This document shows, one piece after another, positions 25,731 through 32,873 of a DNA stretch of 56,938 nucleotides (positions are counted from its first letter, which is position 1; each line of letters opens with the position of its first letter). Location of the stretch: assembly GCA_026394265.1 (NCBI GenBank), contig JAPKYO010000040.1:1-56938 (forward strand), read 5' to 3'. Position numbers and translations under genes: made by a program. The notes beneath the pieces were generated by a model, which was not told where the DNA came from, did no database searches, and saw only the letters and a program-made list of their open reading frames with translations. Origin of the DNA: Candidatus Bathyarchaeota archaeon (lineage in GTDB: Archaea; Thermoproteota; Bathyarchaeia; TCS64).

Positions 25731-27170
25731 CTACTCCTGCGCCCTCATCGCCGCGACTTTGGCGATCTCGAGCGGCGGTACGCAGTCGTCGGGGATGGGT
25801 GTCTTGTAGGTTCTGCCCTTGAGGCGGGTGGCGTGTTCGGCCTTGGCCTTCTTGAGTAGGTCGGGCTGGGTTATGAGGTCGAGGGCTGTTCCCGCGATGG
25901 TCTTGGCGGCGAATGCTAGGCTCTTGTGGGCTACCGTGCTTCCGCTCATGGTGACGAACTGCCAGCTGTGGCCGGGGGCGCCGAGGACGTTGACTGTTGT
26001 GCCGAACTCGACGGTGGGGCACTTCCAGCTTACGTCGCCGACGTCGCTGCTGCCGGCCATGGTTTCGCCGTCGCCGGTGGGGTCGAGGATGTCGGTGGGT
26101 AGGTCGATGTCTATGTATTTTTCGTAGTTGGGGAGTTTGATCTTGCGGAGCATGTCTATTTTCTGTTCCTTGGGGAAGCTCTTGGCGATCTCGGCTGCGA
26201 ATTCTAGTTCCTTCTTTGTGTAGGTGGGTGCTCCTGCTTCGCGCATGTTTTTGACGACTGTTTCGGCTACGACCTTGTTTGGGATTATGTTGTAGAGTCC
26301 GTCTATGAATTCGACTTTGAGTGTTGTTTCGGTCATTAGTGCTGCGCCTTCGGCGATTTTGATGATGCGTTTGTAGATGGGGTCGAGTTGGTCGCGTTCT
26401 GGTGCGCGTATGTAGTACCAGCTGCGTGCGTAGTCGGGGACGACGTTTGGCTGTCCGCCTCCGGCTTCGATGACGTAGTGGACGCGTGCTTCTTGGATGA
26501 TGTGTTCGCGTAGGTAGTTTACGGCGACGTTCATGAGTTCGATGGCGTCTAGGGCGCTGCGTCCCTGCTCGGGGTTGCCTGCTGCGTGGCTCGTCTTGCC
26601 GTAGTAGTGGAACTTGACGCCGTTTACGGCGGTGCTGCTGCTGAGTCGTGCTGTGTTCATGCTGCTTGGGTGGTGGCTTAGGCAGGCGTCGACATCGTCG
26701 TAGTGGCCTTCTTTTACCATGAAGACTTTGCCTGCGTAGTTTTCCTCGGCGGGGGTTCCGAAGAATTTGACTCGGGCCTTGATCTTGTTTTCTTCGTAGG
26801 CGTAGCGGGTGGCTATGGCTCCGGCCATTCCGCTGACGCCGTGTATGTTGTGTCCGCATCCGTGTCCGGCGTGTCCTGGGGTGAGTGGTTCCTTTTGTGT
26901 GGTTTTTTTCTGGCTGATGCCGGGTAGGGCGTCGTATTCGCCCTGGATGCCGATGGTGGGTCCTGTTTTGCCGTATTCGGCGACGAAGGCGGTTGGCATC
27001 CCGGCGACGCCGCGTGTGACCTTGAAGGCGTGTTTTTCGAGTTCGTCGGCGATGAGTTTGCTAGATCGGGTTTCCCAGAGCCCGAGTTCGGCGTATCCCC
27101 AGATCTTGTCGCTCATCTCGGTGAGGTGTTTGCTGTTGTCGTCTATCCATTTCCATGCCGTCTGTTTCAT
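25731..27170 (-). CDS. M20 family amidohydrolase/peptidase, AbgB-like (paralogue 3)
   Basis: 479 residues from ATG 27170. It is the closest relative of the other two M20 genes, with GHGCGHNIHG, PAEEN and HYYGKTSHAAGN all present and no gaps. Codon choice is odd. The last roughly 300 bp of the gene (25731-26030) are as GC-rich as the neighbours, while the first 1.1 kb are full of T-ending codons (plus-strand view). Either the gene is a recombinant between paralogues or it sits at the edge of a lower-GC island. The function should resemble paralogue 1: hydrolysis of an acyl-amino-acid or peptide conjugate. Confidence 0.9.
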   Translation of the reverse strand: MKQTAWKWIDDNSKHLTEMSDKIWGYAELGLWETRSSKLIADELEKHAFKVTRGVAGMPTAFVAEYGKTGPTIGIQGEYDALPGISQKKTTQKEPLTPGHAGHGCGHNIHGVSGMAGAIATRYAYEENKIKARVKFFGTPAEENYAGKVFMVKEGHYDDVDACLSHHPSSMNTARLSSSTAVNGVKFHYYGKTSHAAGNPEQGRSALDAIELMNVAVNYLREHIIQEARVHYVIEAGGGQPNVVPDYARSWYYIRAPERDQLDPIYKRIIKIAEGAALMTETTLKVEFIDGLYNIIPNKVVAETVVKNMREAGAPTYTKKELEFAAEIAKSFPKEQKIDMLRKIKLPNYEKYIDIDLPTDILDPTGDGETMAGSSDVGDVSWKCPTVEFGTTVNVLGAPGHSWQFVTMSGSTVAHKSLAFAAKTIAGTALDLITQPDLLKKAKAEHATRLKGRTYKTPIPDDCVPPLEIAKVAAMRAQE

Positions 27171-27318
27171 GTTGGTCGGTGTATTGGTGGTGGTTGGTGG
27201 TTAAGGTTGTTACGCGTGGTTGTAATGAGCATCTTCTGATCTCATCACGGTAAATAATCGCGGGGTGTTGTAGGATTTAGACCTTTTTTCCCCTACGTGT
27301 TATTGTTTTATAATTTAT

Positions 27319-28788
27319 TTAGCAAAGAAGTAAGAATAACCACAATGGTATCTGCATCAATCTGTCCTCCATCCGAAGGGTGTTTTTTGTCACCACGATA
27401 CCGAATGGCGGATTGTATTTTTCTATAAATGCGTGGATTCCGTCTAGCTCGGAACGTGACACGTCACCTTGGTATTTTACCTCGATTGGGATTGGTTTGT
27501 GGAATAGGTCAAGGATGATGTCTACCTCATTCCTCTTCTTGTCGTACCAGTAGAAAAGATCGGCATCTAGTCCATACTCGACGTTGAATTTCAGTCGCCT
27601 GACATGGTCTGCGACGACGTTCTCTGTTATGAAGCCGAGTTGGACGCTGTTTCTAGTTATCGAGGGGTCAAGGTATCCCGTGACTGCGTTTCTGAGTCCT
27701 GCGTCGTTGATGTAGATCTTCTTCTCTTTTCTCTCTTGGTGTCGTCTGCTTTTACTGTAGAAGCGGGATTCGGTGATGAGGAATGAGTACTGGAGGTAGA
27801 AGAGGTAGTCTCGAAGTGTCTCCTTCCTTATGTCGAGTTCTGCTTGTATTGTGCTGTAGTTTAGCCTCTGGCAGCAGTCGCTGGCTAGGATGCCGAAGAG
27901 GGCTTCGAAGGTCTTTGGTTCTCTTATCGTGAATGCTTTGACTACGTCTTTGTATATTGTCTGACTTAGGTAGTCTCGGAGTATGCTGGTGACTCTGTAT
28001 ATGTCCTCGGTGGCGACTACCTCTGGATATCCTCCCTTCATGAGGTATTGTTGTAGGTAAACTTGCAGCTGGTCTTTTACTGGGGTGAGTTCGAGGTTTG
28101 CGCCTTCGAATGCGTTGTAGAGTGGGGCGGGGGCTTCCTGTGTTATGCTCTGTTTGAGGCCTTCTCTGAGACTCCAGTTTATCTTGTTGTAGAGTGCGTC
28201 TAGATCCTTTTCCTGTTCTTTGAAGCGAACTACTTCGAGGTACTTCATGGGGCATACGATCTGCGTGTGGATTCGTCCAGCTAGTGTCTCTATGGATCCT
28301 TGCCTTATGGTGGAGCTTGATGACCCTGATACGGTGAATTTGATCCTGTAGTTTAGGTCGTACCAGCGTTTGAGGAAGAGTCCCCAGTTGGGTAGGCTCT
28401 GGATCTCGTCTAGGAAGATGTAGATGGGTGTTTGGAGGTTCTCCAGGGGTGTTTTTAGTATGTTGATGGTGTATAACTCGAGTATTTTTTTGATGCTTTC
28501 CTCGTCAACTTTTAGGTAGAAGTAGTCGTCCATCTTCAGGAACATGATTCGTGTGGGCTCTACGGTTTTGAGGAGGTCTTGGATTAGCTGGTATATGAGG
28601 GTGGTTTTTCCGACTCGTCGTGCCCCTAGTATTCCAGTGATTTCTTTTGTGTTTAGTGTTTCCTTGAGGTGGTGGAAGTCTCTTCTCTTGAAGGTTGGGG
28701 CTAGTGATGGGGGTACGGTCCCTGTCGTCCACCAAGGGTTCTGCTGGTATAGTATTCTTAGTATATCGCTGTCGCTAGAGGTCTGCAT
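27319..28788 (-). CDS. AAA family ATPase with DUF4143 domain
   Basis: 489 residues from ATG 28788. The Walker A is GARRVGKTT (about 55-63), Walker B IYIFLDEIQ, and sensor I TVSGSSSS. The C-terminal half carries a DUF4143 domain (FYWYDKKRNEVDIILD...IPIEVKYQG) with a PD-(D/E)xK-like pattern (E-x-D, E-V-K). Such proteins are common in archaeal accessory regions and have no settled function. The promoter carries two identical palindromes, one over the transcription start and one just upstream of the TATA region, which implies tight repression. It lies at the left part of the low-GC island. Confidence 0.88.
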   Translation of the reverse strand: MQTSSDSDILRILYQQNPWWTTGTVPPSLAPTFKRRDFHHLKETLNTKEITGILGARRVGKTTLIYQLIQDLLKTVEPTRIMFLKMDDYFYLKVDEESIKKILELYTINILKTPLENLQTPIYIFLDEIQSLPNWGLFLKRWYDLNYRIKFTVSGSSSSTIRQGSIETLAGRIHTQIVCPMKYLEVVRFKEQEKDLDALYNKINWSLREGLKQSITQEAPAPLYNAFEGANLELTPVKDQLQVYLQQYLMKGGYPEVVATEDIYRVTSILRDYLSQTIYKDVVKAFTIREPKTFEALFGILASDCCQRLNYSTIQAELDIRKETLRDYLFYLQYSFLITESRFYSKSRRHQERKEKKIYINDAGLRNAVTGYLDPSITRNSVQLGFITENVVADHVRRLKFNVEYGLDADLFYWYDKKRNEVDIILDLFHKPIPIEVKYQGDVSRSELDGIHAFIEKYNPPFGIVVTKNTLRMEDRLMQIPLWLFLLLC

Positions 28789-28800
28789 CCCCGTTCACTA

Positions 28801-28850
28801 GGCTATTATGATAGCCGTGAATGGTATAAACATTGGCTATTATGATAGCC
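28801..28850 (-). promoter_or_regulatory. Twin palindromic operators flanking the TATA box of the DUF4143 gene
   Basis: Two identical 16-bp sequences, GGCTATTATGATAGCC (arms GGCTAT/ATAGCC), lie at 28801-28816 and 28835-28850, 34 bp centre to centre. The 18 bp between them contain the TATA (GTTTATACC on the minus strand). The proximal copy would cover the transcription start, 12 bp before the ATG. Confidence 0.7.
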
Positions 28851-28906
28851 CAGGTCTCGGTTTTGGTGGCGGAGGGTGTCGGATGCTCGGTGCGCGAAGG
28901 CGCGGC

Positions 28907-28929
28907 TTATGGCGTGCTACTCCTCATAA
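28907..28929 (+). repeat. Dispersed 23-bp repeat, copy 1
   Basis: TTATGGCGTGCTACT, three variable bases (CCT), CATAA. The ends TTATG/CATAA are inverted. An A- and T-rich run follows. Copies 2 and 3 are at 29689-29711 and 36240-36262 (inverted). Confidence 0.55.
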
Positions 28930-28985
28930 CGAAAAAAACTTTTTTTAAATGTATAATGGGATAACGTTTCGGTGTCCTGGGCTGA

Positions 28986-29247
28986 GTGTTCTTCGGTTTT
29001 ATCGTGGTTAATGATCGGTTTCGCGGCGGTGTTCTCAGGCGTGTGCTTTGGTTGAGGCTTGATGGGATCGAGCGAAAGATGATTCCTGTGGTGGAGGTTC
29101 CCGAGGAGGAGATGAGGGAGCTTGGATGATGCCTCTAGCTTCGTCAGGGTGTGGATGGATGATTATGATGTCGGGTATGAGGTTGATTTGGAGGAAGCCT
29201 TAGTTTCAGTGGGGCGGATTACGCGCCGCGGCGATGCTTCGCTCTAG
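28986..29247 (+). pseudogene. Small gene with apparent frameshift, family unknown
   Basis: A TATA-like TTTTTTAAATG (28941-28951) precedes GTG 28986, which opens a 47-residue frame ending ...VVEVPEEEMRELG at TGA 29127. Overlapping it in the +1 frame, TTG 29122 opens 41 residues (LDDASSFVRVWMDDYDVGYEVD...) ending at TAG 29245. The second reads like the natural continuation of the first. A one-base change would join them into about 85 residues. Neither part matches a family I know. They could instead be two overlapping small genes. Confidence 0.35.
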
Positions 29248-29465
29248 TAGTTGTGTTTGGTGTATTTTTCGTGGTGTTTGCGGATTACGTCGATGACCTT
29301 GTCGTAGTCTTCCTTTGTGTGGACCTTCTGGAATGTGATGCTGTGTTCCCATGCCTTGGTCTTGGGGTCTACCTTGTTTATCTTGAAGTAGGCTTGGATG
29401 CCTAGTTTTCGTAGTTCTGCTACGATCTCGTTTTCTTGTTGTTTTACTTCTGGGGGGACGGACAT
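29244..29465 (-). CDS. Small conserved-looking protein, function unknown
   Basis: 73 residues from ATG 29465. It is soluble and charged, with predicted helix (KQQENEIVAELRKLG), strand (QAYFKINKVD), strand (HSITFQKVH) and helix (EDYDKVIDVIRKHHEKY). A compact alpha/beta domain is likely. It starts 43 bp after the stop of the basic 44-residue ORF, so they may be co-transcribed. I do not recognise the family. Confidence 0.55.
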   Translation of the reverse strand: MSVPPEVKQQENEIVAELRKLGIQAYFKINKVDPKTKAWEHSITFQKVHTKEDYDKVIDVIRKHHEKYTKHNY

Positions 29466-29508
29466 GGTGGTTGCCTGTTTGTTTGTGGGTGCTTGGTTGT
29501 ATTTGTGG

Positions 29509-29643
29509 TTACTTCTTCTTCTTGTAGCCGGCTGGTAGGGCTACGGCTTTTCGTTCTTTTGTGGCTTGTTTTTTGGCGCGTACTAGTTCGTTGTGTTTTT
29601 TGACGCCGTCTATTTTTTCTGTCTTCTTTTTGCTTGTTGGCAT
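29509..29643 (-). CDS. Very basic 44-residue protein, function unknown
   Basis: ATG 29643 opens 44 residues rich in lysine (MPTSKKKTEKIDGV...VALPAGYKKKK). A TATA-like CCTATATTTC lies about 35 nt upstream. The composition suggests nucleic-acid binding. It is the first gene of a probable two-gene unit with the 73-residue protein. It is too small for family recognition. Confidence 0.45.
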   Translation of the reverse strand: MPTSKKKTEKIDGVKKHNELVRAKKQATKERKAVALPAGYKKKK

Positions 29644-29688
29644 TTTAGTCTGTTGTATGGGGGTGTTGGTGTGAAATATAGGTATGGG

Positions 29689-29711
29689 TTATGGCGTGCT
29701 ACTATGCATAA
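29689..29711 (+). repeat. Dispersed 23-bp repeat, copy 2
   Basis: TTATGGCGTGCTACT, variable ATG, CATAA, followed by CGATTTTTTTT. Same orientation as copy 1. Confidence 0.55.
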
Positions 29712-29856
29712 CGATTTTTTTTGGGGCTGTGTTGTTTTCTGGGTGGTTTTTGGTTTTTTGGGGGTGGTGGGGGGTGTTTCTTCATTTGTGTGGGCGCGGG
29801 CGTTTCGCGGTGGCGCTCAGTAGGCTTAAGTAAGGAACGGTTATGTTTATCTGCGT

Positions 29857-30101
29857 GTGGATGTTTACGTCGATGAGTCGGGGGATCTCGGGTTCAGTCT
29901 GGGGAGTAGCCGATTCTTCGTCGTGTCCTATCTGATGGCGGGGGACTCTGAGCCGATTAGGAGGGTGATGAAGAGGTTTCTTGGGCGGAGCAGGACGAGG
30001 AAGAGGTGGGGGCGGCGTTCCAGAAGTATGAGCGTGGCGACTCTTCCTTTCTCGACATCGTCGGGGGCAGGGTTTCTAGGGAGACGTATCTGTGGCGTTG
30101 A
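29857..30101 (+). pseudogene. DUF3800-type protein, frameshifted fragment
   Basis: From GTG 29857 the frame begins with the DUF3800 signature YVDESGDLGF, then SSRFFVVSYLMAG, and an Arg-rich helix (to about 30000). After that the frame turns into low-quality Arg/Ser sequence. In another frame a sensible stretch follows (EEEVGAAFQKYERGDSSFLDIVGGRVSRETYLWR, written here as separate parts EEEVGAAFQKYERGD and SSFLDIVGGRVSRETYLWR), ending at TGA 30099. DUF3800 proteins are usually 200-250 residues, so the gene is shifted and truncated. A TATA-like CTTAAGTAA is about 28 nt upstream. 30102-30386 has no gene; it holds an A/T-rich promoter zone and a TTGATG/CATCAA inverted repeat. Confidence 0.55.
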
Positions 30102-30386
30102 TGAGGATGTGCGTGCCTGTCCTACACGCTCATGTACCGCGTCCGCAGCCATCATCGCTTCGGACAGGACTTACCCGCGTGTAACTAAGCTGAGAAGTGC
30201 GATATTTATCGTTTATGAATATTATCTTCATCTATAATTAAACATGTGATTGGGTGATCGTAGTTGTTTGGAGTTGGTTGATGGTTGGATCATCAAACTA
30301 CGGGACTTTTCGTTTATTCTAGTGTTAGGTTTGTGTGAAAACTTTAAGGGGTGTCGGGTGGGTGTATCCTGAGGGGTGTGTTTTCG

Positions 30387-32873
30387 GTGTCGAGAGGGAG
30401 AAAGGCGTTGGGCTCTGGTAAGGATATTGAGCAGTACAAGCATGTTGGGGCGGAGAGGGCGAATAATCCGCCGGTGGGGCTTGTGTCGCCGGAGAATGAT
30501 CCCATGGAGCCTAGGAGGGTGTATCAGTATGATCCTCATCTTGATCCGCAGCTCGTCTGGGCGGGGAAGGCGGAGAGGACGAGCTTCGACGTGGACACCG
30601 TCTCCCTGCACGTCCACGAGAGGATCGACCCGAGAACCATCATAGAGGCGGTAAGGAAGAAGAAGCCACAGCAACAACTAGCCTCCTTTTTTGAAACCGC
30701 GGGGGAGAAACCACCTCTCAGGGATGCCGTGGAGTTCTACAGGCACAGCCACGGTTGGAGTAACAGGCTCATCGCTGGGGACAGCCTGCTCGTGATGAAC
30801 AGCCTCCTGCAGAAGGAGGGGATGGCAGGGAAGGTCCAGATGATCTACATTGATCCACCATACGGCATCAAGTACGGGAGTAACTTCCAGCCATTCGTCA
30901 ATAAGCGGGACGTGAAGGATGGAAAGGACGAGGACCTCACACAGGAACCCGAGATGATCAAAGCATTCCGAGATACATGGGAACTCGGGATACACAGCTA
31001 TCTAACATACCTTCGTGATCGACTTTTTTTAGCTAGAGAATTACTAGCAGAAACTGGATCGGTCTTTGTACAGATTAGTGACGAAAATATTCATCATGTT
31101 AAAGAATTAATGGAGGAAATTTTTGGGGTAAACAATTTTTGTGGTATTATCGCTTTTAGAAAAACTGGAGGTCTACAAAAAAAATTATTGGCTTCAGTTG
31201 TAGATTATCTTGTATGGTTTTCAAAAGATAAAAATAAAATGAAGTATAATCAATTATATAATAAGAAAATACCCGGAGACGTGGGTGCCACTCAATATAG
31301 ATATATTTTCACTCAAGATGGTATTTTAAAGGAATTAAATTATTCTGAATTATTAGCTACAAAAGAAGATGAGGTATTTACACATGATAACCTTACATCT
31401 CAGGGAAATCCTATTCTAACATTCAATTATAATGACAAAGAATATACGGGAAGATATAAGACAACATTAAAAGGGTTATCAAATTTAGCAACTGCAAATA
31501 GAATATTAGCTATTGGCAATACATTAAGATATGTTAGATATCTACGAGATTTCCCCTATACACCTATAAACGAATTTTGGCATGATACCGGGATAAGTGG
31601 ATTTGAAGAAGAAAAAAGATACGTTGTTCAAACCGCTCCAGATGTAATAGAACGTTGTATATTAATGACGACTTCTCCAGGCGATCTTGTTTTTGATCCT
31701 ACTTGTGGTTCCGGTACTACGGCTTATGCTGCAGAATTATGGGGTCGCAGATGGATAACATGCGATACATCACGTGTTTCTATTACATTAACAAAGCAAC
31801 GACTGATGACTGCTTTTTATAAATATTTTATTTTAAAAAATCCAAAAGAAAATGTGCAAGGTGGATTCGTAAATAATGTTGCTCCGCGAATCACAATACA
31901 CTCTATTGTTTATAGCGAATCGCCTGAAATTATAGAACTCCATGATCAACCTCAAGTTGATAATACTAAATTACGTATAACGGGACCATTTACAATGGAA
32001 GCGGTTCCTGCACCATTTATAGTTCCGGTTGGTGTTTCAACGCAAATACAAGAAGTGGACTTAGCTGTATCAAGAATTGGTGAAACTGTCCGTCAAAGTG
32101 ATTGGCGCAGTGAATTATTCAAAACCGGAATCAGAGCTAAGAACGGTGCTATGATCCATTTCACACGGGTTGAGACGCTCCAAGGAGCCCACTGGCTCCA
32201 TGCTGAAGCTGAAACAAAAGAAGCGGAGCCCAAACGTGTCGCAATCAGTTTCGGGCCAACCTACGCTCCACTAGAGCAAAAGCAGGTAGAGATGGCACTA
32301 GAGGAGGCGAGTCATCTTTTCCCTAAGCCGAGGATTTTAGTGTTTGCTGCCTTCCAATTCGACCCCGAGGCTGCAAAAGACATAGATGAAGCCAAGACTA
32401 GCATGACTCTTCTTAAGGTCTTGATGAACGCAGATCTCCTTACTGAAGATTTAAAAAAGAAACGGAGCACCAACGAGTCGTTTTGGCTCATCGGGCAGCC
32501 CGATGTAACTATAGAGAAGCTGACAACGGGACTAGACGCAGGAAGGACCATCGTCACTGTCAACGGCTTCGACTATTACGACCCACGAACAGGCGAAATC
32601 AAGAGTGGAAGCCCTACAAACATCGCCGTTTGGATGCTCGACACTGACTACGATGGTAGAAGCCTATATCCCCGGCAGGTCTTTTTCCCCATGTCAGATA
32701 CGAATGGGGAATGGGCACGTCTCGCTCAAAATTTAAAAACCGAGATCGATCCCGAATTAATCCAACGTTACCATGGAAACCGTAGCCTACCCTTCACCCC
32801 TGGAGACCAGATCGCCGTTAAAATCGTGGATGATCGCGGCATCGAGAGTCTGAAGATAATTCGGGTGGACTAA
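30387..32873 (+). CDS. mod: Type III restriction-modification methyltransferase (Mod)
   Basis: 828 residues from GTG 30387. The TATA-like AAAACTTTAAGG (30336-30347) puts the transcript start near 30366, which rules out the GTG at 30351. It is a beta-class N6-adenine methyltransferase: motif IV DPPYGIKYG at about 156 precedes motif I FDPTCGSGTT at about 437, with a target-recognition region between. It modifies the site that Res would cut. The codons from about 31020 to 32140 are strikingly AT-rich, while both ends of the gene match the GC-rich neighbours. The recognition region and SAM-binding core were therefore probably exchanged by recombination. It abuts res without a gap. Confidence 0.93.
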   Translation: MSRGRKALGSGKDIEQYKHVGAERANNPPVGLVSPENDPMEPRRVYQYDPHLDPQLVWAGKAERTSFDVDTVSLHVHERIDPRTIIEAVRKKKPQQQLASFFETAGEKPPLRDAVEFYRHSHGWSNRLIAGDSLLVMNSLLQKEGMAGKVQMIYIDPPYGIKYGSNFQPFVNKRDVKDGKDEDLTQEPEMIKAFRDTWELGIHSYLTYLRDRLFLARELLAETGSVFVQISDENIHHVKELMEEIFGVNNFCGIIAFRKTGGLQKKLLASVVDYLVWFSKDKNKMKYNQLYNKKIPGDVGATQYRYIFTQDGILKELNYSELLATKEDEVFTHDNLTSQGNPILTFNYNDKEYTGRYKTTLKGLSNLATANRILAIGNTLRYVRYLRDFPYTPINEFWHDTGISGFEEEKRYVVQTAPDVIERCILMTTSPGDLVFDPTCGSGTTAYAAELWGRRWITCDTSRVSITLTKQRLMTAFYKYFILKNPKENVQGGFVNNVAPRITIHSIVYSESPEIIELHDQPQVDNTKLRITGPFTMEAVPAPFIVPVGVSTQIQEVDLAVSRIGETVRQSDWRSELFKTGIRAKNGAMIHFTRVETLQGAHWLHAEAETKEAEPKRVAISFGPTYAPLEQKQVEMALEEASHLFPKPRILVFAAFQFDPEAAKDIDEAKTSMTLLKVLMNADLLTEDLKKKRSTNESFWLIGQPDVTIEKLTTGLDAGRTIVTVNGFDYYDPRTGEIKSGSPTNIAVWMLDTDYDGRSLYPRQVFFPMSDTNGEWARLAQNLKTEIDPELIQRYHGNRSLPFTPGDQIAVKIVDDRGIESLKIIRVD

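Noticed and set aside
25483..26859. A 458-residue minus-strand frame
   Set aside because: It is a shadow of the third M20 gene and MntP: Arg/His/Gln-rich low-complexity sequence without domains, overlapping strongly supported genes.
29593..29823. Plus-strand 76-residue frame with Phe/Cys-rich start
   Set aside because: It overlaps the 44-residue basic gene and the 23-bp repeat, and its composition follows T/G-rich noncoding DNA.
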